A stretch of 64,000 bases of DNA from Chloroflexota bacterium (lineage in GTDB: Bacteria; Chloroflexota; Dormibacteria; Dormibacterales; Dormibacteraceae), in the NCBI GenBank assembly GCA_005882115.1, contig VBEG01000027.1, positions 1 to 64,000 of the forward strand, written 5' to 3'. Position numbers and translations under genes: made by a program. This document shows, piece by piece, positions 57,511-64,000 of the stretch (position 1 is its first letter; each line of letters opens with the position of its first letter). The notes beneath the pieces are model-generated. The model worked only from the letters and a program-made list of their open reading frames with translations, was not told where the DNA came from and ran no database searches.

Positions 57511-58403
57511 CCACGGTGCTGGACGTCCAGCGATTCAAGGACGAGGGCAGGCGCTTTGCCGTGCTCACCGCGTATGACTTCCTAAGCGCGCGCATCCTCG
57601 ACGAGGCGGGCATCCCGATACTCCTTGTCGGCGACAGCCTTGGCATGGTGATGCTCGGGTACCGGACGACGCTTCCCGTGACGCTCGAAGACATGCTTCA
57701 CCACGCAAAGGCGGTCGCTCGGGGCGCGCGGCAGGCCCTGCTGGTCGGCGATATGCCATTCATGTCGTATCACGCGTCGACCGAGCAGGCAATCACCAGC
57801 GCCGGTCGATTTGTGCAGGAGGCCGGCATGCACGCGGTCAAGCTCGAAGGCGGAGGTCGCGTTGTCGAGATCACCAGGCGTCTGACCGAGATCGGGATCC
57901 CGGTCATGGGTCACCTCGGCCTGACGCCGCAGTTCGTCCACCAGATGGGCGGATTCAAGGTCCAGGGCAAAACCGACAAGCAGGCTGCGCAGATCACGGC
58001 AGACGCTGTCGCGCTCCAAGAAGCCGGCGCGTTCAGCATCGTCCTCGAGGGCGTGCCGAGCGAACTCGCGGCGGCCATTACCCACAAGCTCCGCATCCCG
58101 ACCATCGGCATCGGCGCGGGTCCGGGTACTGACGGGCAGGTCCTGGTCCTGCACGACCTGCTCGGCCTGACCACCGGCAAGCCGCCGAAGTTCGTCAAGC
58201 GATACGCGAACCTCGCAGAGCAGATCGCGAGCGCGGCGACGGCGTATTCGGAAGACGTGCGCACAGGGAAGTTCCCGGGGCCGGAGCACGAGTACACGGC
58301 CAACGGATCGGCGCCCGCAAAGGACAGGTCTCAGGGGTCCCCGCGAACTCTCGGCGAAGCCTCCGAGTTCGTGGGGTCCGAAGAGGTCAGGTACGGCGGA
58401 TAA
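57507..58403 (+). CDS. panB: 3-methyl-2-oxobutanoate hydroxymethyltransferase
   Basis: The 298-residue enzyme makes ketopantoate from alpha-ketoisovalerate and methylenetetrahydrofolate. Motifs: LTAYDFLSARILDEAGIPILLVGDSLGMVMLGY region, GDMPFMSYHAS, VKLEGGGRVVEITRRL, GHLGLTPQFVHQMGG and TIGIGAGPGTDGQVLVLHDLLG. The core ends near residue 262. A further tail of about 30 residues is encoded over a long hairpin and looks added. It is followed by panC after 4 bp, so two pantothenate steps are coupled. Confidence 0.96.
   Translation: MTTVLDVQRFKDEGRRFAVLTAYDFLSARILDEAGIPILLVGDSLGMVMLGYRTTLPVTLEDMLHHAKAVARGARQALLVGDMPFMSYHASTEQAITSAGRFVQEAGMHAVKLEGGGRVVEITRRLTEIGIPVMGHLGLTPQFVHQMGGFKVQGKTDKQAAQITADAVALQEAGAFSIVLEGVPSELAAAITHKLRIPTIGIGAGPGTDGQVLVLHDLLGLTTGKPPKFVKRYANLAEQIASAATAYSEDVRTGKFPGPEHEYTANGSAPAKDRSQGSPRTLGEASEFVGSEEVRYGG
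58336..58379. repeat. Long palindrome in the 3' end of panB
   Basis: GGTCCCCGCGAACTC (58336-58350) pairs with GAGTTCGTGGGGTCC (58365-58379) with one mismatch and one G-T pair; the loop is 14 nt. It encodes the extra C-terminal tail of PanB (QGSPRTLGEASEFVGSEEV). It is a different family from the CCTCCCC element but shows the same in-frame behaviour. Confidence 0.65.
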
Positions 58404-58407
58404 CGGC

Positions 58408-59250
58408 CTGACCGTTATCGAGCACCCGGCCGCGATGCTCGGTGCGTCGCGGCGGTGGCGCGCCGAGGGCAGGTCGATCGGCCTGGTGCCCACGATGGGC
58501 GCCTTGCACGCCGGGCATATGCGCCTGGTCGAGACCGCGAGGGGCGAGAACGACGTCGTGGTCGTCAGCCTCTTCATCAACCCGATGCAGTTCGGCCCGA
58601 ACGAGGACCTCGACCGCTACCCGCGGGACTGGGACCGCGACGCGAAGATGCTCCAGGAGGCCGAGGTCGACGCCGTCTACCGGCCGACCGCGGCGGAGAT
58701 GTACCCACCCGGCGCCAGCACGCGCGTCCACGTACGCGGGGTCACGGATGGTCTGGAAGGCGCGGCCCGTCCGCGACACTTCGAAGGGGTCGCCACCGTC
58801 GTGACCAAGCTGCTGGCGGCGGTCGCTCCGGACCGTGCGTACTTCGGCCAGAAGGACGCGCAGCAGGTCGCTGTCGTCAATCGGCTGGCGCGCGACCTCG
58901 ACCTGGGCGTCGAGATCAGGGTCGTGCCGACCGTGCGGGAGCCCGACGGGCTAGCGCTCAGCTCGCGGAACGTGTACCTCGGCCCCGAAGAGCGCAAGGC
59001 GGCAAGGAGCATCAGCGCCGCCCTTCGCGAGGCGGCGGCGGCGTATTCGTCCGGAGAGCGCGACCCGGTGCGCCTGCGGGCTCGGATCGCGGCCCGCCTG
59101 ACGCTGGAACCGCTCGTCCATCTGGAGTACGCCGAGCTCGTGGATCCGGCTACTTTCCAGAAGCCTGGCACCCTCGCCGTGATCGCCGCCAGAGTTGGCA
59201 AAACGAGATTGATCGACAACCACGACGTGACCAAACCCTTCCCTGGTTAG
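58408..59250 (+). CDS. panC: Pantoate-beta-alanine ligase, probable CTG start
   Basis: From CTG 58408 the product reads LTVIEHPAAMLGASRRWRAE, the normal PanC N-terminus, and is 280 residues, the usual length. Conserved sites follow: GLVPTMGALHAGHMRLVETA with the HxGH motif, SLFINPMQFGPNEDLDRYPR, YFGQKDAQQVAVVNRL, ALSSRNVYLGPEER. The ATG at 58435 would drop the first beta strand. PanC joins pantoate and beta-alanine using ATP to give pantothenate for CoA. Confidence 0.93.
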   Translation: MTVIEHPAAMLGASRRWRAEGRSIGLVPTMGALHAGHMRLVETARGENDVVVVSLFINPMQFGPNEDLDRYPRDWDRDAKMLQEAEVDAVYRPTAAEMYPPGASTRVHVRGVTDGLEGAARPRHFEGVATVVTKLLAAVAPDRAYFGQKDAQQVAVVNRLARDLDLGVEIRVVPTVREPDGLALSSRNVYLGPEERKAARSISAALREAAAAYSSGERDPVRLRARIAARLTLEPLVHLEYAELVDPATFQKPGTLAVIAARVGKTRLIDNHDVTKPFPG

Positions 59251-59265
59251 CGATCTTTTGTGCGG

Positions 59266-59271
59266 TACAAT
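59266..59271 (+). promoter_or_regulatory. -10 box for the S1 protein gene
   Basis: TACAAT in the 91-bp gap after panC is close to the -10 consensus; the -35 region (around CTGGTT, 59243-59248) is weak. A leader of about 65 nt would follow, containing AGGGGG shortly before the TTG start. Long leaders on S1 genes are often sites of feedback control, but no specific element is recognised here. Confidence 0.45.
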
Positions 59272-59341
59272 TGACGCTCATTTTGGCGGAGGCCGTTTTG
59301 ACGACCAAGACCACACCAATAATTTCTAGGGGGTTCGTATT

Positions 59342-60532
59342 TTGGCTACTGATTCTGGTGCCGTCCTGACCGAAGACGAGGAGGGGACCGACCAGGATTC
59401 GTCGGCAGCGATGACCATGGAGGACTACCTCCATTACGACGAGGAGTCCTTCAAGACCCCCAACCACGGGGACATCGTGGATGGGATCGTCGTTCGAGTC
59501 GACCCGGACGAGGTACTGGTCGACATCGGAGCCAAGGCTGAGGGTGTCATCTCGAGCAAGGAGCTCGGTATGCGCGGAGACCTCGACTCCGCCGGCCTCG
59601 AGCCGGGCGACCAGATCAAGGTCTACGTCCTGCAGCCCGAGAACGAGGAGGGCAACGTCGTCCTCAGCCTGCGCCGCGCGCGGGCGGAGACCACCTGGCT
59701 TGTGGCTGCTGAGAAGCAAACCGACGGGACTGTCATCGACGCTGACGTGCGGGAGCAGAACAAGGGCGGGCTCATCGTCAACATCCTGGGCCTGCGGGGC
59801 TTCCTTCCGTCCAGCCAGGTCGCTCGCGCCTACGCGGGCACCCTCGAGACCCTGGTCGGCAAGCGCATCCCGGTCAAGATCCTGGAGGTCAACCGCAAGC
59901 GCAACAGGCTGATCGTCAGTCAGAAGGCGGCGGAGGACGAGGACCGCGCGCGCAAGCGGGAGGAGCTGTTCAGCCGCCTCCAGACCGGCACGACGGTCAA
60001 GGGCACCGTTTCGGGGATCACCAGCTACGGCGCGTTCGTCGACATCGGCGGTGCCGACGGCTTGATCCACATCTCCGAGCTGTCCTGGGACCGCGTGTCC
60101 AAGGTCACCGACATTCTTCAGCTGGGCGAGGAGGTTGCCGTGAAGGTGATCAAACTCGATCCGGAACAGACCCGCATCTCGCTTTCGCTGCGCCAGCTTC
60201 AGCAGGACCCGTGGGAGCGCCTCGTCCAGTCGATGCCGGTCGGCTCGATCGTCGAAGGCCAGGTCACCAAGACCAAGAAGTACGGGGCCTTCCTGCAGAT
60301 CATGCCCGGCATCGAAGGCCTGCTCCATATCTCGGAGCTTTCGTGGGATCACGTCGAGCGTACCGAGGACGTGCTGAAGGTTGGTGAGACGGTGCAGGTC
60401 AAGGTCATAGGCATCGACACCGCCCGGCGCAGGATCTCGCTGAGCCTGAAGCAGCTGTCGGCGCCCCCGGCAAGCCTGGCCGCGGCGCGACCCGAGCGGG
60501 CGAACGATTACCCCGACGAAGAAGACGAGTAA
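59342..60532 (+). CDS. rpsA: Ribosomal protein S1-like RNA-binding protein (four S1 domains)
   Basis: The 396-residue protein carries four S1 repeats: about residues 40-110 (GDIVDGIVVRVDPDEVLVDI), 125-190 (GLRGFLPSSQVA), 210-280 (VKGTVSGITSYGAFVDIGG, LIHISELSW) and 295-370 (VEGQVTKTKKYGAFLQIMPG, LLHISELSW). An acidic N-terminal extension precedes them. Four-domain forms are normal outside Proteobacteria. S1 helps 30S subunits bind mRNAs. The TTG start at 59342 is accepted because the AGGGGG sequence lies 13-18 nt upstream. It converges with the O-antigen-ligase gene, overlapping it by 25 bp. Confidence 0.93.
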   Translation: MATDSGAVLTEDEEGTDQDSSAAMTMEDYLHYDEESFKTPNHGDIVDGIVVRVDPDEVLVDIGAKAEGVISSKELGMRGDLDSAGLEPGDQIKVYVLQPENEEGNVVLSLRRARAETTWLVAAEKQTDGTVIDADVREQNKGGLIVNILGLRGFLPSSQVARAYAGTLETLVGKRIPVKILEVNRKRNRLIVSQKAAEDEDRARKREELFSRLQTGTTVKGTVSGITSYGAFVDIGGADGLIHISELSWDRVSKVTDILQLGEEVAVKVIKLDPEQTRISLSLRQLQQDPWERLVQSMPVGSIVEGQVTKTKKYGAFLQIMPGIEGLLHISELSWDHVERTEDVLKVGETVQVKVIGIDTARRRISLSLKQLSAPPASLAAARPERANDYPDEEDE

Positions 60533-62226
60533 CTAGGCGCCGACCGCCTCAGGCGCTGGGCGGCAGGTGAATAGAAAGGGTCGATCGCGAGGGCGCGCCT
60601 GTAGGCGCGCGCCGCTCGATCGTATTGGCCGAGCTTGGCGTAGCCGTCGCCGAGCGTGATGTACATGCCTGGATCGGTCTCGCCCAGGTCGGCTGCCCGC
60701 TGGAGCTCAGGCACGGTGCCGAGCGCCCAGTGGTACTGGGCCTGCAGGGGGTCGACCCGGACCGAGAGGTCGGCGCGGCCCTTGAGGTACCAGACGTCGG
60801 CGAGGACGGGCAAGACGGCGAAGAAGACGGCGAAGATCACGGCGGCAATGGCCAGGGCGACGGCCAGGGCCGGTCGCGATGGCTGCTCCTCCCTTGCCCT
60901 CCCCGCCACGCGGGGAGGGGCCTGGAGAACTGGCATCCCCTCTCTTGACGCCCCCGCCATGAGGGGAGGGGCCTGGAGAACTGGCATCCCCTCTCTTGAC
61001 GCCCCCGCCATGAGGGGAGGGGCCTGGAGAACTGGCATCCCCTCTCTTGACGCCACCGCCACGCGGGGAGGGGCCTGGAGAACCGACCAGCACGTTCCGG
61101 CGAGAAGCCAGAACGCGCCCGTCGCCGGCGCCCAGTCGAAGTTGAAGAACACCCAGACGCTGTAGCCGACCAGCGCTCCCGCCAATCCCGGCACGCCGGG
61201 TCGCGACCTGCCGCGCCACATCCCCCGCGCAAGCACGACGATGACCCACGTCAGCGCGGCCAGACCCAACAGGCCCTGGGTCGCCGCGATCTCGAGCACG
61301 CCGGAGTGGACCCGATCGAAGGTGACCAGTCCGGCGTAGTCCCGGCTCAGGAACTGGCCGAACGCGAGCCCGGTGGTGTCCTCGCCCCAGCCGCTGACCG
61401 GCCGGGCGGCGATCATTCGTAGCGCGTCTTGATAGAGGTGGACTCGCAGCTCGGGAGGGTCCTGATTGAGCCCGCGGAGCGGCGGCCAGACCAGGATGAA
61501 AGCGGCGGCCGCGCCTACTCCGACAGCCGCAAGGGCTCCGGCCGCGCGAAAGAACCGCGCGGGCACCGACAGGGCGATCACCGTCAGCGTGCCTGCGATC
61601 AAGCCCAGGCCTCCGCTGCGGGATGTAGTCACCACAAGCCCGGCGAGCAGGACGACGATCGCGACCGCCCAGGCCGGCGTCAGGTAGGCGCTCCGCCGGC
61701 CGCGGTCGATGGCGATGGGTATCGCCATGACGATCAGCGCGGCGAGCAGGTTGGCATTGCCAACGTCGCCATCGGGACGAAATGGAGCGTGGAAGAACCA
61801 CTGGAGCCACGCCTTGAAGGCGACCACCGACGTTCCGACGACGAAGGCGACCCCGACCGCGTCCTGCTGCAACCTGGTGCGGAGAAGCCACACCGCGGAC
61901 GCCGCCAGGCCCAGGTAGCTGAGCCTCATCGGCAAAGACTCGTACCGTGTGAACGACCCGATGAGGCTGAGCGGCCACGAGATGGAGAAGACGAAGGCCA
62001 GCACGGCGGCCCCTGCGGCGGCAAGCAGCGGGAGTCGCCAGGCGCCAAGGCTCGGCCCAGCGGAGATCAAGAGCGCTAACCCGATCCCAAGACACGCGCC
62101 GGCGATCACAATCGACGCACGAGGAAGGATGTAGGAATCGCTTGCGATGGGTAGAGACACGAGTGGCAGCGTTAGCGCGACAAGAGAAGGAACGAAACCA
62201 CCGATCCGTTCGAGAAGGTGCTTCAC
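60508..62226 (-). CDS. O-antigen ligase-like membrane protein with TPR tail
   Basis: The 572-residue polytopic protein has ten or more helices, then a cytoplasmic/extracytoplasmic repeat segment, one more helix (about 462-482) and a C-terminal tetratricopeptide region (ITLGDGYAKLGQYDRAARAYRRAL). The Wzy/WaaL loop is seen around VSGWGEDTTGLAFGQFL and VHSGVLEIAATQGLLGL. It probably polymerises or ligates surface glycan. Start GTG 62226 is chosen for its AGAGGAGG Shine-Dalgarno and KHLLERIG beginning. Residues about 381-440 are a 17-residue tandem repeat (REGMPVLQAPPLMAGAS). Confidence 0.85.
   Translation of the reverse strand: MKHLLERIGGFVPSLVALTLPLVSLPIASDSYILPRASIVIAGACLGIGLALLISAGPSLGAWRLPLLAAAGAAVLAFVFSISWPLSLIGSFTRYESLPMRLSYLGLAASAVWLLRTRLQQDAVGVAFVVGTSVVAFKAWLQWFFHAPFRPDGDVGNANLLAALIVMAIPIAIDRGRRSAYLTPAWAVAIVVLLAGLVVTTSRSGGLGLIAGTLTVIALSVPARFFRAAGALAAVGVGAAAAFILVWPPLRGLNQDPPELRVHLYQDALRMIAARPVSGWGEDTTGLAFGQFLSRDYAGLVTFDRVHSGVLEIAATQGLLGLAALTWVIVVLARGMWRGRSRPGVPGLAGALVGYSVWVFFNFDWAPATGAFWLLAGTCWSVLQAPPRVAVASREGMPVLQAPPLMAGASREGMPVLQAPPLMAGASREGMPVLQAPPRVAGRAREEQPSRPALAVALAIAAVIFAVFFAVLPVLADVWYLKGRADLSVRVDPLQAQYHWALGTVPELQRAADLGETDPGMYITLGDGYAKLGQYDRAARAYRRALAIDPFYSPAAQRLRRSAPSYSSSSSG
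60901..61085. repeat. 51-bp tandem repeat, about four units, in frame
   Basis: The marker CCTGGAGAACTGGCATCCCC recurs at 60921, 60972 and 61023, with a diverged copy (CCTGGAGAACCGACC) at 61074, an exact 51-bp period. Each unit includes a CCCC...GGGGAGGGG palindrome like the dispersed element. As 51 is a multiple of three, the unit encodes a 17-residue repeat in the ligase-like protein. Confidence 0.9.
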
Positions 62227-62283
62227 CGCGCCTCCTCTTAACTGAAATCCGGTGGCTGAGTTGGACGTTATATTAGGTGCAGA

Positions 62284-62330
62284 GGTACCACCCGGTACCG
62301 CTGAAGCATTGAGGAGGTGCTGGCCCCACC
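62284..62330. promoter_or_regulatory. Inverted repeats upstream of clpC
   Basis: GGTACC-ACCC-GGTACC (62284-62299) and AGGTG-N7-CACCT (62315-62331 region) lie in the 141-bp gap between the divergent ligase and clpC genes. TATATT around 62261-62266 is a likely -10 for clpC. The first repeat could be an operator for a stress repressor such as CtsR, though it does not match the CtsR heptad consensus; it might equally be a leader hairpin. Confidence 0.35.
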
Positions 62331-62367
62331 TAGTAGTCGAAGAAGTAGTCCAGGAGGGATAGGGACC

Positions 62368-64000
62368 TTGTATCCGTTTGAGAGATTTACTGAGCGGGCC
62401 AAGAAGGTTCTGACGCTTGCTCAAGAAGAAGCAGAACGATCGCACCACAGCTATATCGGCACTGAGCATCTTCTCCTAGGGCTGCTCCGTGAAGGTGAAG
62501 GCCTGGCCGCCAAGGTTCTGAACAACCTTGGCGTAGAGATCGGCAAAGTCCGGCAGACCATCGAGTCGGTCCTCGGCCGGAACGAGCGGATCATCATCCA
62601 GCAGATCATCCCTACGTCGCGTGTGAAGAAGGTCATCGAGATCTCCTTCGAGGAAGCGCGGCGCATGGGTCACAACTACGTCGGCACCGAGCACCTGCTT
62701 TTGGGCTTGCTCATCGAGGGCGAGGGGATCGCCGCGCATGTGCTCGAAGACCTCGGCGCGAACCTCGAGAAGGTGCGCACCGAGATCGAGCGCCTGCTCC
62801 ACGACTCGAGCGCGGAGACCGAAGCGGAGCCCGCCCCGAAGAAGCCGTCCAAGACTCCGTTGCTGGACCAGTTCGGTCGCGACCTCACTGAGCTCGCGCG
62901 ACGCAACCAGCTCGACCCGGTCATTGGACGGGAGACGGAGATCGAGCGCGTCATCCAGATCCTGAGCCGCCGCACCAAGAACAACCCCGCCCTGATTGGC
63001 GAGCCCGGGGTCGGGAAGACCGCAATCGCCGAGGGCCTCGCCCAGCAGATCAATCTCGGCAACGTCCCCGAGTCACTCCAGCACAAGCGCGTGCTGACTC
63101 TCGACATGGGCGCGCTTGTCGCGGGTACCAAATACCGCGGTGAATTCGAAGAGAGGCTCAAGAAGATCCTCGACGAGATCCGGTCCAGCCGCGAGGTCGT
63201 GTTGTTCATCGACGAGCTGCACACCCTCGTCGGCGCCGGGGCAGCCGAAGGTGCCATCGACGCCGCGAACATCCTGAAGCCCGCGCTCGCGCGCGGTGAG
63301 ATCCAGTGCATCGGTGCGACGACGCTCAACGAGTACCGCAAGTACATCGAGAAGGACGCCGCGCTGGAGCGCCGCTTCCAGCCGGTCTATGTGGACCAGC
63401 CGTCGCTGACAGAAACCATCGACATCCTGAACGGCGTCAAGGCCCTGTACGAGAAGCATCACCGCGTGGTCATCACCGACGCCGCGGTTCAATCGGCGGC
63501 CGTGCTCAGCGACCGCTATGTCAGCGATCGCGCACTTCCCGACAAGGCGATCGACCTCATCGACGAGGCGTCGGCGCGCGTGCGCATGAAGCTGACCACG
63601 ACTCCTGAAGATCTGAAAGAGCTCCAGAAGGAAATTCGCAAGCAGCGCGCGGAGCAGGATGACTCCGTCAACAAACAGGACTTCGAGGCCGCCGCAAGCG
63701 TGCGGGACAAGGTCAAGAAGCTGCAGGACAAGCTTGCCCTGAAAGAAGCCGCGTGGCGCGACAAGCTGGGCGAGACCGTGCCCGAGGTGGGTGAGGAGCA
63801 CATCGCACAGATCGTGGCCGCGTGGACTGGCGTTCCCGTTTCGCGGCTCGTCGAGGAAGAGAGCGCGCGATTGCTTCGCATGGAAGAAGAGATCCACAAG
63901 CGCATGGTCGGCCAGGAGGAAGCGATCATCACCGTCTCGCAGGCGGTGCGACGCGCTCGCGCGGGGCTGAAGAATCCGCGACGGCCGATCGGCTCCTTCA
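62368..64000 (+). CDS. clpC: ATP-dependent Clp protease ATPase subunit ClpC (partial at 3' end)
   Basis: The first 544 residues of a class I Clp/Hsp100 ATPase are present and the gene runs off the window. It has two Clp-N repeats (about 2-70 and 80-145, with TEHLLLGLL in each), AAA domain 1 with Walker A GEPGVGKT (211-218), Walker [12 protein letters not shown] and the [10 protein letters not shown] arginine-finger region. A UVR/M-domain motif ([18 protein letters not shown], about 437-454) separates ClpC from ClpA and ClpB. It unfolds substrates for ClpP. TTG 62368 is preceded by AGGAGG and gives the standard [15 protein letters not shown]. Confidence 0.96.
   Translation, partial: MYPFERFTERAKKVLTLAQEEAERSHHSYIGTEHLLLGLLREGEGLAAKVLNNLGVEIGKVRQTIESVLGRNERIIIQQIIPTSRVKKVIEISFEEARRMGHNYVGTEHLLLGLLIEGEGIAAHVLEDLGANLEKVRTEIERLLHDSSAETEAEPAPKKPSKTPLLDQFGRDLTELARRNQLDPVIGRETEIERVIQILSRRTKNNPALIGEPGVGKTAIAEGLAQQINLGNVPESLQHKRVLTLDMGALVAGTKYRGEFEERLKKILDEIRSSREVVLFIDELHTLVGAGAAEGAIDAANILKPALARGEIQCIGATTLNEYRKYIEKDAALERRFQPVYVDQPSLTETIDILNGVKALYEKHHRVVITDAAVQSAAVLSDRYVSDRALPDKAIDLIDEASARVRMKLTTTPEDLKELQKEIRKQRAEQDDSVNKQDFEAAASVRDKVKKLQDKLALKEAAWRDKLGETVPEVGEEHIAQIVAAWTGVPVSRLVEEESARLLRMEEEIHKRMVGQEEAIITVSQAVRRARAGLKNPRRPIGSF

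Noticed and set aside
60901-61085. CRISPR array
   Set aside because: The units are directly adjacent with no variable spacers, lie in frame in a gene, and no cas genes are near.
1-64000. Insertion sequences, prophage, toxin-antitoxin or defence genes
   Set aside because: No transposase, integrase, phage structural or known defence domain was seen in any convincing reading frame.

Overview
The window is GC-rich bacterial chromosome, almost fully coding, with no insertion sequence, prophage, CRISPR array or rRNA. The gene set (dxs, F420/PPOX-type oxidoreductase, fused LUD/Fe-S/CCG protein, hrcA-grpE-dnaJ, clpC with a UVR motif, DUF3048, exosortase locus), frequent GTG/TTG/CTG starts and many apparently leaderless genes suggest an uncultured Chloroflexota/Dormibacterota-like or other Terrabacteria lineage. 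This placement is inference; no 16S rRNA is present.

Layout. 1-2.1 kb: ABC-2 exporter operon with an autoregulated TetR regulator, then a PPOX protein. 2.2-9.8 kb: DUF2203 on plus, then a minus-strand run of a YyaL-type thioredoxin-fold protein, LutA/LutB fusion, leucyl aminopeptidase and dxs. 9.8-13.8 kb: M20 peptidase, FixX-like ferredoxin, thioredoxin reductase and an M29 aminopeptidase broken by one in-frame TAG. 13.9-18 kb: MarR with a COG4315 lipoprotein, DUF3048, DUF971 and Mrp. 18-25 kb: nicotinate phosphoribosyltransferase, UDG, YCII-like, rsmE, lepA and a lipoprotein, then a sugar epimerase. 25-30.2 kb: YbaK, zinc ribbon, hemW and a CIRCE-controlled hrcA-grpE-dnaJ operon without dnaK.

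31-47 kb is the most unusual part. It holds a PAS/GAF/GGDEF/EAL c-di-GMP enzyme, an RmlD-like reductase, a tandem-HTH regulator, a cellulose-synthase-like glycosyltransferase ending in a tripartite VPES-type sorting signal, an exosortase overlapping it, a flippase-GT4 fusion, a large polytopic 6-PTPS-related protein, GT87 and two epimerases. Together they look like a surface-polysaccharide locus with its own dedicated exosortase.

47-64 kb is housekeeping: ybeY, pth, mfd, mazG, an FtsB-like protein, initiator tRNA, a 27-residue bS22-like protein, tRNA(CAT) overlapping tilS, ftsH, DUF2520, panB, panC, a four-domain S1 protein, an O-antigen-ligase/TPR protein and clpC, which runs off the window end.

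Four themes recur. (1) CTG start codons appear to be needed in at least three genes (DUF971, rmlD, panC) and are likely in two more. (2) Genes lacking a Shine-Dalgarno sequence have TANNNT boxes 6-10 nt before the start, and at divergent pairs the boxes overlap on opposite strands. (3) A dispersed CCTCCCC/GGGGAGG palindrome lies between genes and in frame inside genes; one copy supplies the hemW ribosome-binding site and one has become a 17-residue tandem repeat. (4) Two regulators (TetR-type and BldC/MerR-type) carry two tandem HTH domains.
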